A model generated the notes under the pieces. It was given only the letters and a program-made list of their open reading frames with translations, searched no databases and was not told the origin of the DNA. 64,000 nt of DNA, taken from Oricola sp. Lineage in GTDB: Bacteria > Pseudomonadota > Alphaproteobacteria > Rhizobiales > Rhizobiaceae. Location of the stretch: NCBI RefSeq assembly GCF_022763245.1, contig NZ_JALEGV010000026.1, positions 47,887 through 111,886 of the forward strand, in the 5' to 3' direction. Made by a program: the position numbers and the translations under genes. This document shows, in pieces, positions 17,577 through 27,920 of the stretch. Positions within the stretch are counted from its first letter, which is position 1; the number at the start of each line of letters is the position of its first letter.

Positions 17577-17605
17577 GTTATAGGAACGCAGAGACCCGCT
17601 TTCAA
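17577..17605 (-). promoter_or_regulatory. Predicted promoter of the hflKC operon
   Basis: On the minus strand TTGAAA (17605-17600) is separated by 17 bases from TATAAC (17582-17577). The boxes are preceded and followed by bases (G before TTGAAA, CC before TATAAC) that also resemble a heat-shock (RpoH) promoter, which would suit hflKC. The start point would be near 17570. Confidence 0.6.
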
Positions 17606-17774
17606 CGCGCTGCCGACGTTTTTGGTTGACGGACGAGCCCGCGAATTTGCCCCTGTCGCCGCACTCGCCGACGAATTGGGGTTGCCACCCGCCGCGCATT
17701 GGGAACAATGGATTCCCTCGCGGCAGGCGAACGGGAGGGTTCGGCTGCACGATTGTTCAACTGGGAGGAACACG

Positions 17775-18797
17775 ATGAATCACCTGACCCGTCGCACCAT
17801 TCTGACTGCTGCCGCAGCCCTGGGCCTGACCGCCTCGGCTACGTTCGCGGTCTCCGCGCAGGAGCCCCGCAACTACATTCTCGCCACCGCCTCGACCGGC
17901 GGCACCTATTATCCGGTCGGCGTCGCGATTTCCACGCTGACCAAGGTCAAGCTGGAGCCCTCCCAGAAGCTCGGCATGTCGGCGATTTCCTCGGCCGGCT
18001 CGGGCGAAAACGTCAAGCTCCTGCGGGACGGAGAGGCCCAGTTCGCGATTCTCCAGGGTCTTTACGGCTACTACGCGCGCACCGGCTCCGGTCCGATCGA
18101 GGCCGAGGGCCCGCAGGAAAACCTGCGCTCGGTTTCCATGCTCTGGCAGAATGTCGAGCATTTCGTCATCAACTCGGAATTCGCCGATTCGGGGTCGATC
18201 GAGGACGTCGTCGCGCTGAAGGGCAAGACCATGGCGCTCGGCGCGCAGAACTCCGGCACGCTCGGCTCCAACCGGACCATCCTCGCCGGCTTCGGCATCG
18301 ATGTCGATGCCGACTATGACCTGCTCTATGGCGGTTACGGCCCGGCGGCCGAAGCCGTGCAGAACGGGCAGGCAGCGGGCATGAGCACGCCCGCCGGCGT
18401 GCCGGTCAGCGCCGTGACGCAGCTCTTCTCCACGGCCGGCGACAAAGTGACGCTTCTGTCGTTCTCGCCCGAGCAGATTGTCACCGCCAACAACGGCATG
18501 GACCTGTGGACCGAATACGTCATCCCCGGCGGCACCTATCCGGGCCTCGACGAGGACGTGACCACGATCGCCCAGCCGAACTTCCTCGCCACCGCAGCCG
18601 ATCTGCCGGAGGAAGACGTCTACCAGATCACCAAGACCATGTATGAGAATCTCGCCTTCCTGCAGGCGATCCACCCGGCCACCAAGGCGATGGCGCTGGA
18701 AAAGGCGATTGCCGGCCTGCCGCTGCCGCTGCATCCGGGCGCGCTGCGCTTCTACGAGGAAGCCGGCCTGACGATCCCGGACCGCCTCCGTCCCTGA
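17775..18797 (+). CDS. TAXI-family TRAP transporter substrate-binding protein
   Basis: The 340-residue periplasmic protein captures solute for the fused TRAP permease encoded downstream. It begins NHLTRRTILTAAAALG, a signal with a twin-arginine-like TRRTIL motif, ending near SAQ. The TAXI signature YILATASTGGTYYPVG and the ISSAGSGENVKLL segment identify the family, which includes proteins for glutamate, 2-oxoglutarate and other carboxylates; the substrate is not predictable. GGGAGGAA sits about six bases before the ATG. A long upstream frame antisense to hflK (16380) was rejected. An intercistronic hairpin follows at 18807. Confidence 0.92.
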   Translation: MNHLTRRTILTAAAALGLTASATFAVSAQEPRNYILATASTGGTYYPVGVAISTLTKVKLEPSQKLGMSAISSAGSGENVKLLRDGEAQFAILQGLYGYYARTGSGPIEAEGPQENLRSVSMLWQNVEHFVINSEFADSGSIEDVVALKGKTMALGAQNSGTLGSNRTILAGFGIDVDADYDLLYGGYGPAAEAVQNGQAAGMSTPAGVPVSAVTQLFSTAGDKVTLLSFSPEQIVTANNGMDLWTEYVIPGGTYPGLDEDVTTIAQPNFLATAADLPEEDVYQITKTMYENLAFLQAIHPATKAMALEKAIAGLPLPLHPGALRFYEEAGLTIPDRLRP

Positions 18798-18806
18798 TCC
18801 GGACCC

Positions 18807-18837
18807 GGTTTGAGGCCGCCTTGCGCGGCCTCGAACC
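18807..18837 (+). other. Intercistronic stem-loop between TRAP binding protein and permease
   Basis: GGTTTGAGGCCGC pairs over 13 positions (one G-U) with GCGGCCTCGAACC around a five-base loop. No T-run follows, so it is more likely an mRNA-stability or processing element. Such hairpins let periplasmic binding proteins be made in excess over the membrane subunit from one message. Confidence 0.6.
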
Positions 18838-18870
18838 CGCCTGCTCTCGATTCGCGCAGGGAGGTTTGCG

Positions 18871-20976
18871 ATGCGTGCCGAAACAATGACCCAGACCGGC
18901 TCGCCCGGTCTGAACCGTCATGGGCTGGGACTGGTGACGCTCGTCGTCGCCGTGGTCATTTCGGCGGCCCATGTCTGGATGAACTCCTTCGGCAGCGTCG
19001 CCGTCCTCACCCAGAACGGCTTCCACTTCGCCGGATTCGTCCTCCTCTGCACGCTCGTCTCCCCCGTCTCCGACAAGCCCTGGGCGCAGCGCGGCGCGAT
19101 CCGCATACTCGACATCGCCTTCGGCGCAGCGGTCGCCGCCGCCGCGATCTACGTCATCAACGCCGAGAACGCGATCTACGACCGCGGCGTCCGGCTGATC
19201 TGGAGCGACTGGCTGGCCGGCCTGCTCTGCGTCGTCGGCGTCATCGAATTCACCCGCCGCACCACGGGCTGGATCATTCCGGTCCTGATCATCCTCGCGC
19301 TCACCTACATCGTCTGGTGGGGCCAGTATGTGCCCGGCGTCTTTCGCTTCCGCGGCCTGCATGCCGAAACCGTGCTGTTCCGTTCGCTCTATGGCGACGA
19401 CGCCATGTTCGGCTCGATCGCCCGCATCTCCTCGACCTACGTCTTCATGTTCATCCTGTTCGGCGCCTTCCTGCTGAAATCCGGCGCCGGCGAATTCATC
19501 GTCGACATTTCCCGCGCGGTGGCGGGCAAGCTCGTCGGCGGCCCGGGCTTCGTCGCCGTCCTGTCGAGCGGGCTGACGGGCACGATCTCCGGCTCCGCCG
19601 TCGCCAACACGGCCTCGACCGGCGTCATCACCATCCCGCTGATGAAGCGCGCCGGCTTCCCGCCCACTTTCGCCGCCGGCGTCGAGGCGGCCGCCTCCAC
19701 CGGCGGCCAGCTCATGCCGCCGATCATGGGCGCCGGCGCCTTCGTCATGGCGAATTTCACCCAGATCCCCTACACGACCATCGTCACGGTCTCGATCCTG
19801 CCGGCGATCCTCTACTTCCTGACCGTCGGCTTCTTCGTGCGCATCGAGGCCAAGCGCTCCCATGCCACCGCGCTGGCCGACGAGGACGGCCCCGACCTTT
19901 GGACCGTGTTCCGCAATGGCGGCCCCTCCTTCATCATCCCCGTGGCGCTCCTGATCGTGCTGCTGGTGCGCGGCTTCACGCCCACCTATGCCGCCGGCTA
20001 CGCCATCATGGCCTGCATCGTCGCCTCCTGGCTGACGCCCAACCGCATGGGCCCGACCCGCATCATCGAGGCGCTGGAACTGGGCGCGCGCAACATGATC
20101 ATGACGGCGATCCTGCTCGTCGGCGTCGGCCTGATCGTCAACGTCATCACCACCGCCGGCATCGGCAACACCTTCTCGCTGATGATCTCGACCTGGTCGC
20201 AGGGAAGCCTCATCCTCGCCCTCGTGCTGGTGGCCGTGGCCTCGCTGGTGCTCGGCATGGGCCTGCCAGTGACGGCCGCCTATATCGTGCTCGGCACGCT
20301 TTCGGCCCCGGCGCTCTACCAGCTGATCCTCCAGTCGCAGCTGGCCGACGTGCTGGCTGCCGGACAGTTGCCCGAGACGGCAAAGGCGATCTTCATGCTG
20401 GCCGCGCCCGACAAGATGGCCGCGCTCGCAGCCCCGATGCCGCTCGCCGAGGCGCAGGCCCTGATCGCCGCCCTGCCGGTGGAAAGCCTGTCGCTTCTCT
20501 ACGACCAGGCCTTCCAGCCCGCCGTCCTCGCGGCGACGCTTCTGTCGGCGCACATGATCATCTTCTGGCTGAGCCAGGATTCCAACGTCACGCCGCCGGT
20601 GTGCCTCGCCGCCTTCACCGGCGCGGCGATCGCCGGCAGCCCGCCGATGAAGACGGGCTTTGCCGCGTGGAAGGTCGCCAAGGGCCTCTATTTCGTGCCC
20701 CTCCTCTTCGCCTACACGCCGTTTCTGTCGGGCGACTGGGGGCAGATGCTGTGGATCTTCACCTTCGCCGTCTTCGGCCTCTGGGCCATCGCGGCTGCGA
20801 TCGAGGGCTATTGGGAAAACCGCATGAACATCGTCGAGCGGGTCGCGACGCTGGCGGTCGGCGCCGCCCTGATGTGGCCCGCCCCGCATTGGGTCAACCT
20901 CGCCGCGCTGGCCGGCTTCGTCGCGGTCTTCGCCTGGAACATCATGAAGGGTCGCCGCCAGCCCGTGGCGGCCTGA
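18871..20976 (+). CDS. TRAP transporter permease, fused DctQ-DctM type
   Basis: The 701-residue integral membrane protein fuses the small four-helix subunit with the large twelve-helix (DctM-like) subunit, the usual partner of TAXI binding proteins. The large domain starts near residue 150 and carries the conserved blocks SSGLTGTISGSAVANTASTG and GGQLMPPIMGAGAF; LGMGLPVTAAYIVLG and DSNVTPPVCLAAFTGAAIAG belong to the second repeat. Transport is expected to be sodium- or proton-coupled. GGGAGG stands about nine bases before the ATG. It ends four bases from the convergent CadC-like regulator gene. Confidence 0.93.
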   Translation: MRAETMTQTGSPGLNRHGLGLVTLVVAVVISAAHVWMNSFGSVAVLTQNGFHFAGFVLLCTLVSPVSDKPWAQRGAIRILDIAFGAAVAAAAIYVINAENAIYDRGVRLIWSDWLAGLLCVVGVIEFTRRTTGWIIPVLIILALTYIVWWGQYVPGVFRFRGLHAETVLFRSLYGDDAMFGSIARISSTYVFMFILFGAFLLKSGAGEFIVDISRAVAGKLVGGPGFVAVLSSGLTGTISGSAVANTASTGVITIPLMKRAGFPPTFAAGVEAAASTGGQLMPPIMGAGAFVMANFTQIPYTTIVTVSILPAILYFLTVGFFVRIEAKRSHATALADEDGPDLWTVFRNGGPSFIIPVALLIVLLVRGFTPTYAAGYAIMACIVASWLTPNRMGPTRIIEALELGARNMIMTAILLVGVGLIVNVITTAGIGNTFSLMISTWSQGSLILALVLVAVASLVLGMGLPVTAAYIVLGTLSAPALYQLILQSQLADVLAAGQLPETAKAIFMLAAPDKMAALAAPMPLAEAQALIAALPVESLSLLYDQAFQPAVLAATLLSAHMIIFWLSQDSNVTPPVCLAAFTGAAIAGSPPMKTGFAAWKVAKGLYFVPLLFAYTPFLSGDWGQMLWIFTFAVFGLWAIAAAIEGYWENRMNIVERVATLAVGAALMWPAPHWVNLAALAGFVAVFAWNIMKGRRQPVAA

Positions 20977-20980
20977 CTGC

Positions 20981-22618
20981 CTATTCCGGCAGCCCCGCCT
21001 TGCGGAACCCGTCCGCGAAACGTTCGCGATAGGACGGATCCTGGATCGAGGCCGTCTCCAGCATCGCCGACACGGTGGCCGTGCGTCCGAGCGCCTCATA
21101 TTCCATCGCCATCCATTCCGCCTCGTCGATCTGGCCGAGCTGGCCATGCGTCGCGATCAGGAAGCGGTAGGGATAGGGCGCGGTCGGGTTGCGGTCGCGC
21201 GCGACCGTCAGGCTCTTCTCGGCGTTCTCGTACTGCCCGAGGAAATAGGCCGCCATGCCTTCGGCCAGATAATACCAGTAGGGCGCGATCGGATTGCGTT
21301 CGAACCCCTCGGCGATCAGCGGCAGCGCCTCTTCCGCCCGGCCGTCGAAAATGTAGGTGTTGGCGAGGAACATGTAGGCGTCGACATAGTTCGGATCGAG
21401 CTCGATCGCCCGCCGGAGTTCCGCGATCGCGATCTCGAAATCCGGCGAGAAGCTGCGCGTGTGAAGCCGGCCAAGCGCGAAATGCGCGAATGGCAGGCTG
21501 TCGTCCAGGCTGACCGCGCGACGGGCGTGCTTCATCGCCTTGTCGACAGTCGGTCCGATCGGCTCCACCCACCTGTTTTCCGCGCGGAAACTGTAGATTT
21601 GCGACAGAAGCGCGTGCGGAAGCGCGTATTCCGGATCGAGGCGGATCGCTGTCAGCAACGCCTCTTCCGCCTGCAGGTTGGTCTCCCGCGTGTACAGGTT
21701 TTCGAGCTCGCGGCCGCGCAGATAGGCATCATAGGCGGCGATGTCGCGCGTGCCATAGACGCCGAGCCGTTCGCGCTCGGCCCGCGAAAGCCGCACCGAA
21801 AGCACCTTCATCAGGCTGGAGAGAAGCGTCTCCTGGAAGGCGAAGATGTCGTCCGTCGCGCCGTCATAGCGCTCCGCCCAGGCGTTCTTGCCGGTCGCCC
21901 CGTCGACGAGCGCGGCCGACACCCGCAGATCGTCGCCGGCGCGCCGCACGCTGCCCTCAAGCACATAGTCGGCGTTCAGAATGTCGGCGACCGCGCGGAT
22001 GTCCATCGCTCCTGAATCGAGCGCGAAGGACGCCCCGCGCGACACCACGCGCAGATCGGAGATCTTCGACAGCCCGACGATCAGGTCCTCCGCCACGCCG
22101 TTCGCGAAATAGGCCTGCGCCTCGTCGCCGCTGGCATTGGCGAACGGCAGCACCGCGATCGTCTGCATCGTCCCCTCGCCCGCCGGGCGCGTCGCCCACC
22201 AGAGCGCGGCAAGCCCGACCAGCACCAGAACCACCGCAACGACACCGGCGGGAAGCAGCAGCCCTCGCCATGATGCCGGCACACCGGCGAAGGCGTCCGG
22301 CGATCCGGCCTCGGCCCGCAGGCTGTAGCCCCGCTTCGGCACGGTCTTCAGAAGTTTCGACCCGTCCGGTCCGAGCGCCTTCCGGATCTCCGAGATGCAT
22401 TGAACCAGGCTGTCGTCGGTGACGAAGGTGTTCGGCCAGACATCCGCCATGAGCTGGTCCTTGGTGACCACGCTGCCCGCATTGTCCGCGAGGAGGGAAA
22501 GGACCTTGGCTGTCTGCGGTCGAAGCTGAACCGACCGTCCTTCCCTGCAGGTCAGTTCATTGGCGTCCCGATCGAACCGAAACGGTCCGACCGCCGTCAC
22601 CGAATCCGAATTCGTCAT
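20981..22618 (-). CDS. CadC-like membrane regulator with TolB-like domain and TPRs
   Basis: The 545-residue protein has an OmpR/CadC winged helix at residues about 8-105 (LRPQTAKVLSLLADNAG, then SLVQCISEIRKALG), a single membrane helix at about 120-142, a TolB-like domain at about 152-275 (IAVLPFANASGD, YVLEGSVRRAG), and TPRs thereafter (ELDPNYVDAYMFLANTYIF). It should bind DNA while anchored in the membrane, but its signal is unknown. It ends four bases from the TRAP permease, convergent, so it may control that transporter; this is inference from position. It is a paralog, in its middle part, of the protein at 343-1950. Confidence 0.85.
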   Translation of the reverse strand: MTNSDSVTAVGPFRFDRDANELTCREGRSVQLRPQTAKVLSLLADNAGSVVTKDQLMADVWPNTFVTDDSLVQCISEIRKALGPDGSKLLKTVPKRGYSLRAEAGSPDAFAGVPASWRGLLLPAGVVAVVLVLVGLAALWWATRPAGEGTMQTIAVLPFANASGDEAQAYFANGVAEDLIVGLSKISDLRVVSRGASFALDSGAMDIRAVADILNADYVLEGSVRRAGDDLRVSAALVDGATGKNAWAERYDGATDDIFAFQETLLSSLMKVLSVRLSRAERERLGVYGTRDIAAYDAYLRGRELENLYTRETNLQAEEALLTAIRLDPEYALPHALLSQIYSFRAENRWVEPIGPTVDKAMKHARRAVSLDDSLPFAHFALGRLHTRSFSPDFEIAIAELRRAIELDPNYVDAYMFLANTYIFDGRAEEALPLIAEGFERNPIAPYWYYLAEGMAAYFLGQYENAEKSLTVARDRNPTAPYPYRFLIATHGQLGQIDEAEWMAMEYEALGRTATVSAMLETASIQDPSYRERFADGFRKAGLPE

Positions 22619-22742
22619 TCTTTCGGAGCGCTTTCGTGACTCTCGGCATGCATTTCACGCTCGATCTTAACCGCGCCACGTCGGTTCACAAACCAAAAAC
22701 TGACGTAGCGGCAAGCGGATACGAAAATGAGGAGAATCGGTC

Positions 22743-22973
22743 ATGAAAACGTTTCTGAAGGCGCTGGCTGTCTGCATCGCACTCGCCAGCATGGCACAGG
22801 CGAATGAAGACGTTGCATCGCTGGATCGGCAGGACAACGCCGAAACCCTCGTCGTCGCGAGCATCTGCGAGGCACCGCAAACGCAAGCCGTGGCCGCGTC
22901 GGAGCGGTTCGCGCGCGCCGCGGCTCTGGCGCGCGAGGAATGCGTCAAGCCGGGCTGGTCCTGGGACGACTGA
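22743..22973 (+). CDS. Small secreted protein of unknown function
   Basis: The 76-residue protein has a signal peptide (KTFLKALAVCIALASMAQA, cleavage expected after residue 20) and a mature part of about 56 residues. Two cysteines in the mature part (ICEAP and EECVKPG) could form a disulfide. GAGGAGA lies about seven bases before the ATG, which supports translation. It is divergent from the CadC-like gene and is followed by a strong hairpin terminator. I do not recognise a family. The mature sequence is rich in alanine, which makes this one of the weaker calls. Confidence 0.65.
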   Translation: MKTFLKALAVCIALASMAQANEDVASLDRQDNAETLVVASICEAPQTQAVAASERFARAAALAREECVKPGWSWDD

Positions 22974-22985
22974 GCCGGAACGCAA

Positions 22986-23013
22986 AACGCCCGCCGGTTT
23001 CCCGGCGGGCGTT
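22986..23013. terminator. Hairpin terminator between small secreted gene and ligB
   Basis: A perfect 12-base stem, AACGCCCGCCGG with CCGGCGGGCGTT, encloses a four-base loop between two convergent genes. A short A-run precedes it (AAAAC, useful as T-run for the minus strand) and TT follows it. It can end transcription of both ligAB and the small gene. Confidence 0.75.
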
Positions 23014-23030
23014 GCATCTCGGGAGGAGAT

Positions 23031-24277
<1,247 letters not shown>

Positions 24278-24416
24278 AGGTTGGTTCCTCCTTGTCCGCA
24301 GAATGATGTCGAGTGACGTCTCGAACGACGATCATAGCGCCGCCCGGGATGAATTGGGCTACATCCTGCGCTTCAAAGGTGAGTTAATAGTGCGTCTTTT
24401 TCGGATTGAAAGGTCC

Positions 24417-24437
24417 GAATCTCAAAATGAAAGATTC
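24417..24437. promoter_or_regulatory. Possible operator upstream of ligAB
   Basis: GAATCT and AGATTC form perfect six-base arms around a nine-base AT-rich spacer, about 140 bases upstream of the ligA start. The spacing suits a dimeric repressor or LysR-type activator, as expected for aromatic catabolism, but no regulator gene lies next to it. The flanking sequence is AT-rich compared with the genes around it. Confidence 0.4.
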
Positions 24438-24477
24438 CGACACGAAACTTATATGACCGAAGTGACGCCGCCTGGCG

Positions 24478-25032
24478 TCAGCCGTCGCGCCGCTCGTAAA
24501 CGACATAGCGCGTCGGGTAGCTGTCCTTCTCGCCGGCCGGCACGGCCTCGTCCTCGACCGCTTCCCAGATCTCCGGATCGATCGCCGGAAACCCCGTGTC
24601 GCCGTCCACTTCCGCTTCCACATGGGTGACATGCAGGATGTCGGCGATGCCCATCGCCTGCGCGTAGATTTCGCCGCCGCCGATGACGAAGATCTCGTCT
24701 TCCGGCGGCCCGTCCGGATCCTCCGGGTCGGGCTCGGCGCTCTCAAGATGCGCGGTCGCCAGTTCCAGCGCCGCGTCCAGCGAACCGACGCGCATCGCGC
24801 CCTCTGCCGCCCAGTCGTAATTGCGCGTCACCACGATGTTGAGCCGGCCCGGCAGCGGCCTGCCGATGCTCTCGAAGGTCTTGCGCCCCATGATGATCGG
24901 CGCGCCCATCGTCAGCGCCTTGAACCGCTTCAGGTCCGACGACAGCCGCCACGGCATGTCGCCGTCACGCCCGATGACCCCGTTTCGAGACACCGCGACG
25001 ATGACGGAAAGGACAGGCTGCATGGTGCTCAT
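24478..25032 (-). CDS. folA: Dihydrofolate reductase
   Basis: The 184-residue enzyme reduces dihydrofolate to tetrahydrofolate with NADPH, regenerating the cofactor consumed by ThyA. Signatures are LSVIVAVSRNGVIG, DMPWRLSSDLKRFK, GAPIIMGRKTFESIG and EDEIFVIGGGEIYAQAM. It has an acidic loop (ESAEPDPEDPDGPPEDE) that makes it slightly long. Its ATG overlaps the DUF4424 stop by four bases (25029-25032), so thyA, DUF4424 and folA are one operon. A short hairpin without T-run (24463-24480) includes the stop codon. Confidence 0.95.
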   Translation of the reverse strand: MSTMQPVLSVIVAVSRNGVIGRDGDMPWRLSSDLKRFKALTMGAPIIMGRKTFESIGRPLPGRLNIVVTRNYDWAAEGAMRVGSLDAALELATAHLESAEPDPEDPDGPPEDEIFVIGGGEIYAQAMGIADILHVTHVEAEVDGDTGFPAIDPEIWEAVEDEAVPAGEKDSYPTRYVVYERRDG

Positions 25033-26027
25033 TGCTCCGGCGCGACGATGAACAGGAAGTCGAGGTCCTTTTCGGGCAGGAACCCGTCCATGTCCATCTC
25101 GAAGGTGGTCGGCCCGGTCTTGGTGACGCCCTGGCCGCAAAACGAGACGAGATTGTCGGTCGAGCCCTTGTCGACGATCAGCTTGAAGGTGCCGATCGGC
25201 CCCGCCCAGTTGGCGCCCGACGACAGCACGTAGGAAAGCCAGCGCTCTGAATAATGCGGCCCGTCGCCGCCGCTGGCGGCATCGCGCTTGCGCACCGCCG
25301 ACAGGAAGCCTTTGTCCACGCAGAACTTGTCGGCGTAATAGGGATGCGGCTCCGTCCGCGTCCCGTCGCCCAGCACGAACAGCCCCGCCGCGCCGCCCGT
25401 CGCGGGGACATAGCGGTGCTCCACGGCGACATCGACGCCGGCCGGAAAGACCATCCGCCACCAATAGGCCGATTTCAGCGTCCAGGTCGCGTCGATCTGG
25501 GGCCGCCCGCCGGCCCGGCCGAGGTCGCCCTGCACCATGACGATGCCCCAGGATTGCAGGTCCTCGATCTCGGCATCGGACAGATGCGAAACGTCCAGCC
25601 CGTCATAATCGCCGATCGGCGCGAGCGGCAGGCCCGCCGCCAGCACCCTGTCGGTCACGTCGACGCCCGCCACATAGGCGCGCTGCTGCAACTCCGGCCG
25701 TATCGCCCGCCCGTCCACGGTCACCGTGAAGCCGAGGAAATTGTCGTCCAGATTGGGGATCGCCACTTCCCAATAAGGGCTCACATCCATGTCCGGCATC
25801 GGAAAGGCGACGAGCGTCTCGACATCGCGATCGCTGCGATTGCGAAAGACATAGTCGACCCGCACCTCGTCCATCGAGATGTGCAACACCTCGCTCTGCA
25901 TCGCGACGCTGAAATTCTGCGCCAGCACGATCCCGCCCGCGCCGATTTCGGCGGTGGAATCATTGGCCGCGGCCGGCGTCGCGGCGGCGAGAGCGAGACC
26001 GAGGAGAACGGCGGCGCGCGCGCTCAC
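25029..26027 (-). CDS. DUF4424 exported protein
   Basis: The 332-residue protein begins with a signal peptide (about residues 1-22, ending PAAA) and carries the DUF4424 core: [37 protein letters not shown] and the terminal [16 protein letters not shown]. The function of DUF4424 is unknown. The start is GTG at 26027, which overlaps the thyA stop (GTGA); a longer frame reading into thyA was rejected. It lies between thyA and folA and overlaps both, so it is certainly co-translated with folate metabolism genes, though a functional link is not shown. Confidence 0.85.
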   Translation of the reverse strand: MSARAAVLLGLALAAATPAAANDSTAEIGAGGIVLAQNFSVAMQSEVLHISMDEVRVDYVFRNRSDRDVETLVAFPMPDMDVSPYWEVAIPNLDDNFLGFTVTVDGRAIRPELQQRAYVAGVDVTDRVLAAGLPLAPIGDYDGLDVSHLSDAEIEDLQSWGIVMVQGDLGRAGGRPQIDATWTLKSAYWWRMVFPAGVDVAVEHRYVPATGGAAGLFVLGDGTRTEPHPYYADKFCVDKGFLSAVRKRDAASGGDGPHYSERWLSYVLSSGANWAGPIGTFKLIVDKGSTDNLVSFCGQGVTKTGPTTFEMDMDGFLPEKDLDFLFIVAPEQ

Positions 26028-26818
26028 ACCGCCACCAGCGCCTTGATATGCGGATGCGGCTCGTAGCCGGTGATCTCGAAATCCTCGAAGGTGAAGTCGA
26101 GAAGGTCGTCCACCTTGCGCCTGATCGTCAGCTTCGGCAGCGGCCGCGGATCGCGCGCCAATTGCGTCTCGGCCTGTTCGAAATGGTTCGAATAAAGATG
26201 CGCGTCGCCGAAGGTGTGGACGAAGTCGCCCGGCTCCAGCCCGGTCACCTCGGCGACCATGTGGGTCAAGAGCGCATAGGAGGCGATGTTGAACGGCACG
26301 CCGAGGAAGATGTCGGCCGAGCGCTGGTAGAGCTGGCAGGAAAGCCTGCCGTCGGCGACGTAGAACTGGAACAGGCAGTGGCACGGCGGCAGCGCCATCT
26401 CGTCCACCAGCGCCGGGTTCCAGGCCGAGACGATGTGCCGGCGCGAGAACGGGCTCTTGCGGATGCCGTCGACCAGCTTGGCGATCTGGTCCACATGCCC
26501 GCCATCGGGCGTCGGCCATGAGCGCCACTGGTAACCGTAGACCGGGCCGAGATCGCCGTTCTCGTCGGCCCATTCATCCCAGATCGACACGCCGTTGTCC
26601 TTCAGCCAGGCGATGTTCGTGTCGCCCTTCAGGAACCACAGCAGCTCGTAGATGATGGAGCGCAGATGCAGCTTCTTCGTCGTCACCAGCGGGAAGCCTT
26701 CCGACAGGTCGAACCGCATCTGGTAGCCGAAAACCGAGCGCGTGCCGGTTCCGGTCCGGTCGCCGCGGTCGGTGCCGGTTTCCATCACGTGGCGCATCAG
26801 GTCGAGATATTGCTTCAT
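26024..26818 (-). CDS. thyA: Thymidylate synthase
   Basis: The 264-residue enzyme methylates dUMP to dTMP with methylene-tetrahydrofolate. Signatures are [20 protein letters not shown], the catalytic cysteine in [13 protein letters not shown], and [19 protein letters not shown] with [12 protein letters not shown]. The length is that of the short E. coli type. It heads the thyA-DUF4424-folA operon, each joined by four-base overlaps. The DUF2853 gene lies upstream on the same strand but is separated by a clear terminator (26926-26956), so thyA probably has its own promoter in the gap 26819-26925. Confidence 0.97.
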   Translation of the reverse strand: MKQYLDLMRHVMETGTDRGDRTGTGTRSVFGYQMRFDLSEGFPLVTTKKLHLRSIIYELLWFLKGDTNIAWLKDNGVSIWDEWADENGDLGPVYGYQWRSWPTPDGGHVDQIAKLVDGIRKSPFSRRHIVSAWNPALVDEMALPPCHCLFQFYVADGRLSCQLYQRSADIFLGVPFNIASYALLTHMVAEVTGLEPGDFVHTFGDAHLYSNHFEQAETQLARDPRPLPKLTIRRKVDDLLDFTFEDFEITGYEPHPHIKALVAV

Positions 26819-26925
26819 GGGATTACCTCACATGATTCCCGCATTTGCGTCCATGCGCGCAAATCCAGGCCCACAGATAAGACGGGCCGTGCCGGCACGC
26901 GACAACGCCCTTGTCCGGCACCACG

Positions 26926-26956
26926 AAAAATGCCCCCGCCGAAGACGACGGAGGCA
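26926..26956 (-). terminator. Terminator after the DUF2853 gene
   Basis: On the minus strand TGCCTCCG pairs with CGGGGGCA (one T-G wobble), followed by TTTTT. It separates the DUF2853 gene from the thyA operon. Confidence 0.75.
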
Positions 26957-26980
26957 TGCAAAACCCAAGCGGTCCGGCGC

Positions 26981-27292
26981 CTAGAGGTCGCCGAGCTTGC
27001 CCATGTATTTTGCGACCAGATAGTAGAAGGTGACGCGGTTTTTGTTCCGGTCGCCTTTCATCTCCTCACAGACCTTGGCGATGATTTCGTCGGCTCCGGC
27101 ATCGTTGGTGCTGCCCAGCTTCTTGGTGCACCACTTCTCGCGCACGCGGTCCAGCTCGCTCGGATCGGAGCAGGACACCAGCGACGAATCGCGGCTGCGC
27201 AGCGCGATGCCGAGATGCTTCACGATCTTGGTGACCGTCTCCTCGTCGGCGCTCGCGTCGTAGCGCTGCACGTCCTCGAGATATTCGCTCAT
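26981..27292 (-). CDS. DUF2853 family protein
   Basis: The 103-residue soluble protein matches DUF2853: SEYLEDVQRYDASADEETV, HLGIALRSRDSSLVSCSD, ELDRVREKW and the ending RVTFYYLVAKYMGKL. It has several charged helices and no signal peptide or membrane segment. The family is a small conserved alphaproteobacterial protein of unknown function. The ATG at 27292 has AGGGAGAAC a few bases upstream. It is divergent from the tmRNA gene and ends at a terminator before thyA. Confidence 0.85.
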   Translation of the reverse strand: MSEYLEDVQRYDASADEETVTKIVKHLGIALRSRDSSLVSCSDPSELDRVREKWCTKKLGSTNDAGADEIIAKVCEEMKGDRNKNRVTFYYLVAKYMGKLGDL

Positions 27293-27417
27293 CGAGTTCT
27301 CCCTGTTTCGCCGTCGCCAGTATCGCCGGAATCCGGGGCGCGGGCCATGCGTCACAACCGCCGGACATCCGTTCCCGGCCATGTTCTCGACACGTCCCGC
27401 AAAGTCAAGCCGACCCT

Positions 27418-27446
27418 TTGAAATCCGTAGCGAAATTGACTATGTA
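27418..27446 (+). promoter_or_regulatory. Predicted promoter of ssrA
   Basis: TTGAAA (27418-27423) and TATGTA (27441-27446) are 17 bases apart, directly before the acceptor piece of tmRNA. The start of the precursor would be near 27453. Confidence 0.6.
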
Positions 27447-27452
27447 AGGAAC

Positions 27453-27770
27453 TGCCGGGCAACCGGCTATGACAATAAACTGGCGATGCAATAAGCCATT
27501 CGGACCCGGGGGCGGTACCCGGCGCCTCCACCACAAGCGGCCGGCAAGGGCCGTTTGTGATGGGGGCGAAACAGGATCGACGAGGGTGTAAAGATCGTTC
27601 TTTTGTTCGGCATGATACCGCCGTTATCGGGTCAACCTAGTAGTTGCAAACGACAACTATGCTGAGGCACGTCTCGCTGCCTAATGGCGGTGCGACAGCT
27701 TCGATTTAAGCCCTAGGGGTTAGCCCCTCTAGGCGGGGTCCGGAGGCACCTGGCAACAGAAGCCTCCACT
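27453..27770 (+). ncRNA. ssrA: tmRNA, circularly permuted two-piece type
   Basis: The tRNA-like 3' acceptor piece comes first: its T-arm and acceptor strand end in CGCCTCC plus ACCA, with CCA encoded at 27531-27533. A spacer of about 28 bases (27534-27561), removed during maturation, separates it from the coding piece, which begins GGGGGCGAAACAGGATCGAC at 27562; GGGGGCG pairs with CGCCTCC to make the acceptor stem. The tag frame, 27646-27684, encodes ANDNYAEARLAA and a stop. A 3' hairpin (GGAGGC with GCCTCC, 27742-27767) completes the coding piece. It rescues stalled ribosomes and marks the products for proteolysis. Both outer ends are approximate. The adaptor gene sspB follows. Confidence 0.93.
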
Positions 27771-27920
27771 TCTCCCTCTTTGTCCCGACCGTCATTGTCC
27801 ACAGATCCGCCGCCGGCCGTTTCGCCGCGGGGCGATGGCATTTCTGCCCTCTTGACCTGCCGCCGCGAAAAAAGCACACCATGCAGCGACAATGTTCCTT
27901 CCGGAGCCGGACGACGATCG

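Noticed and set aside
16380..17774. N-terminal extension of the TAXI binding protein frame across hflK
   Set aside because: The signal peptide begins at 17775 with a strong ribosome site; the upstream part is antisense to hflK.
27352..27534. Short minus-strand frame across the tmRNA acceptor piece
   Set aside because: The bases there form the tRNA-like structure of ssrA with an encoded CCA, so the frame is a coincidence.
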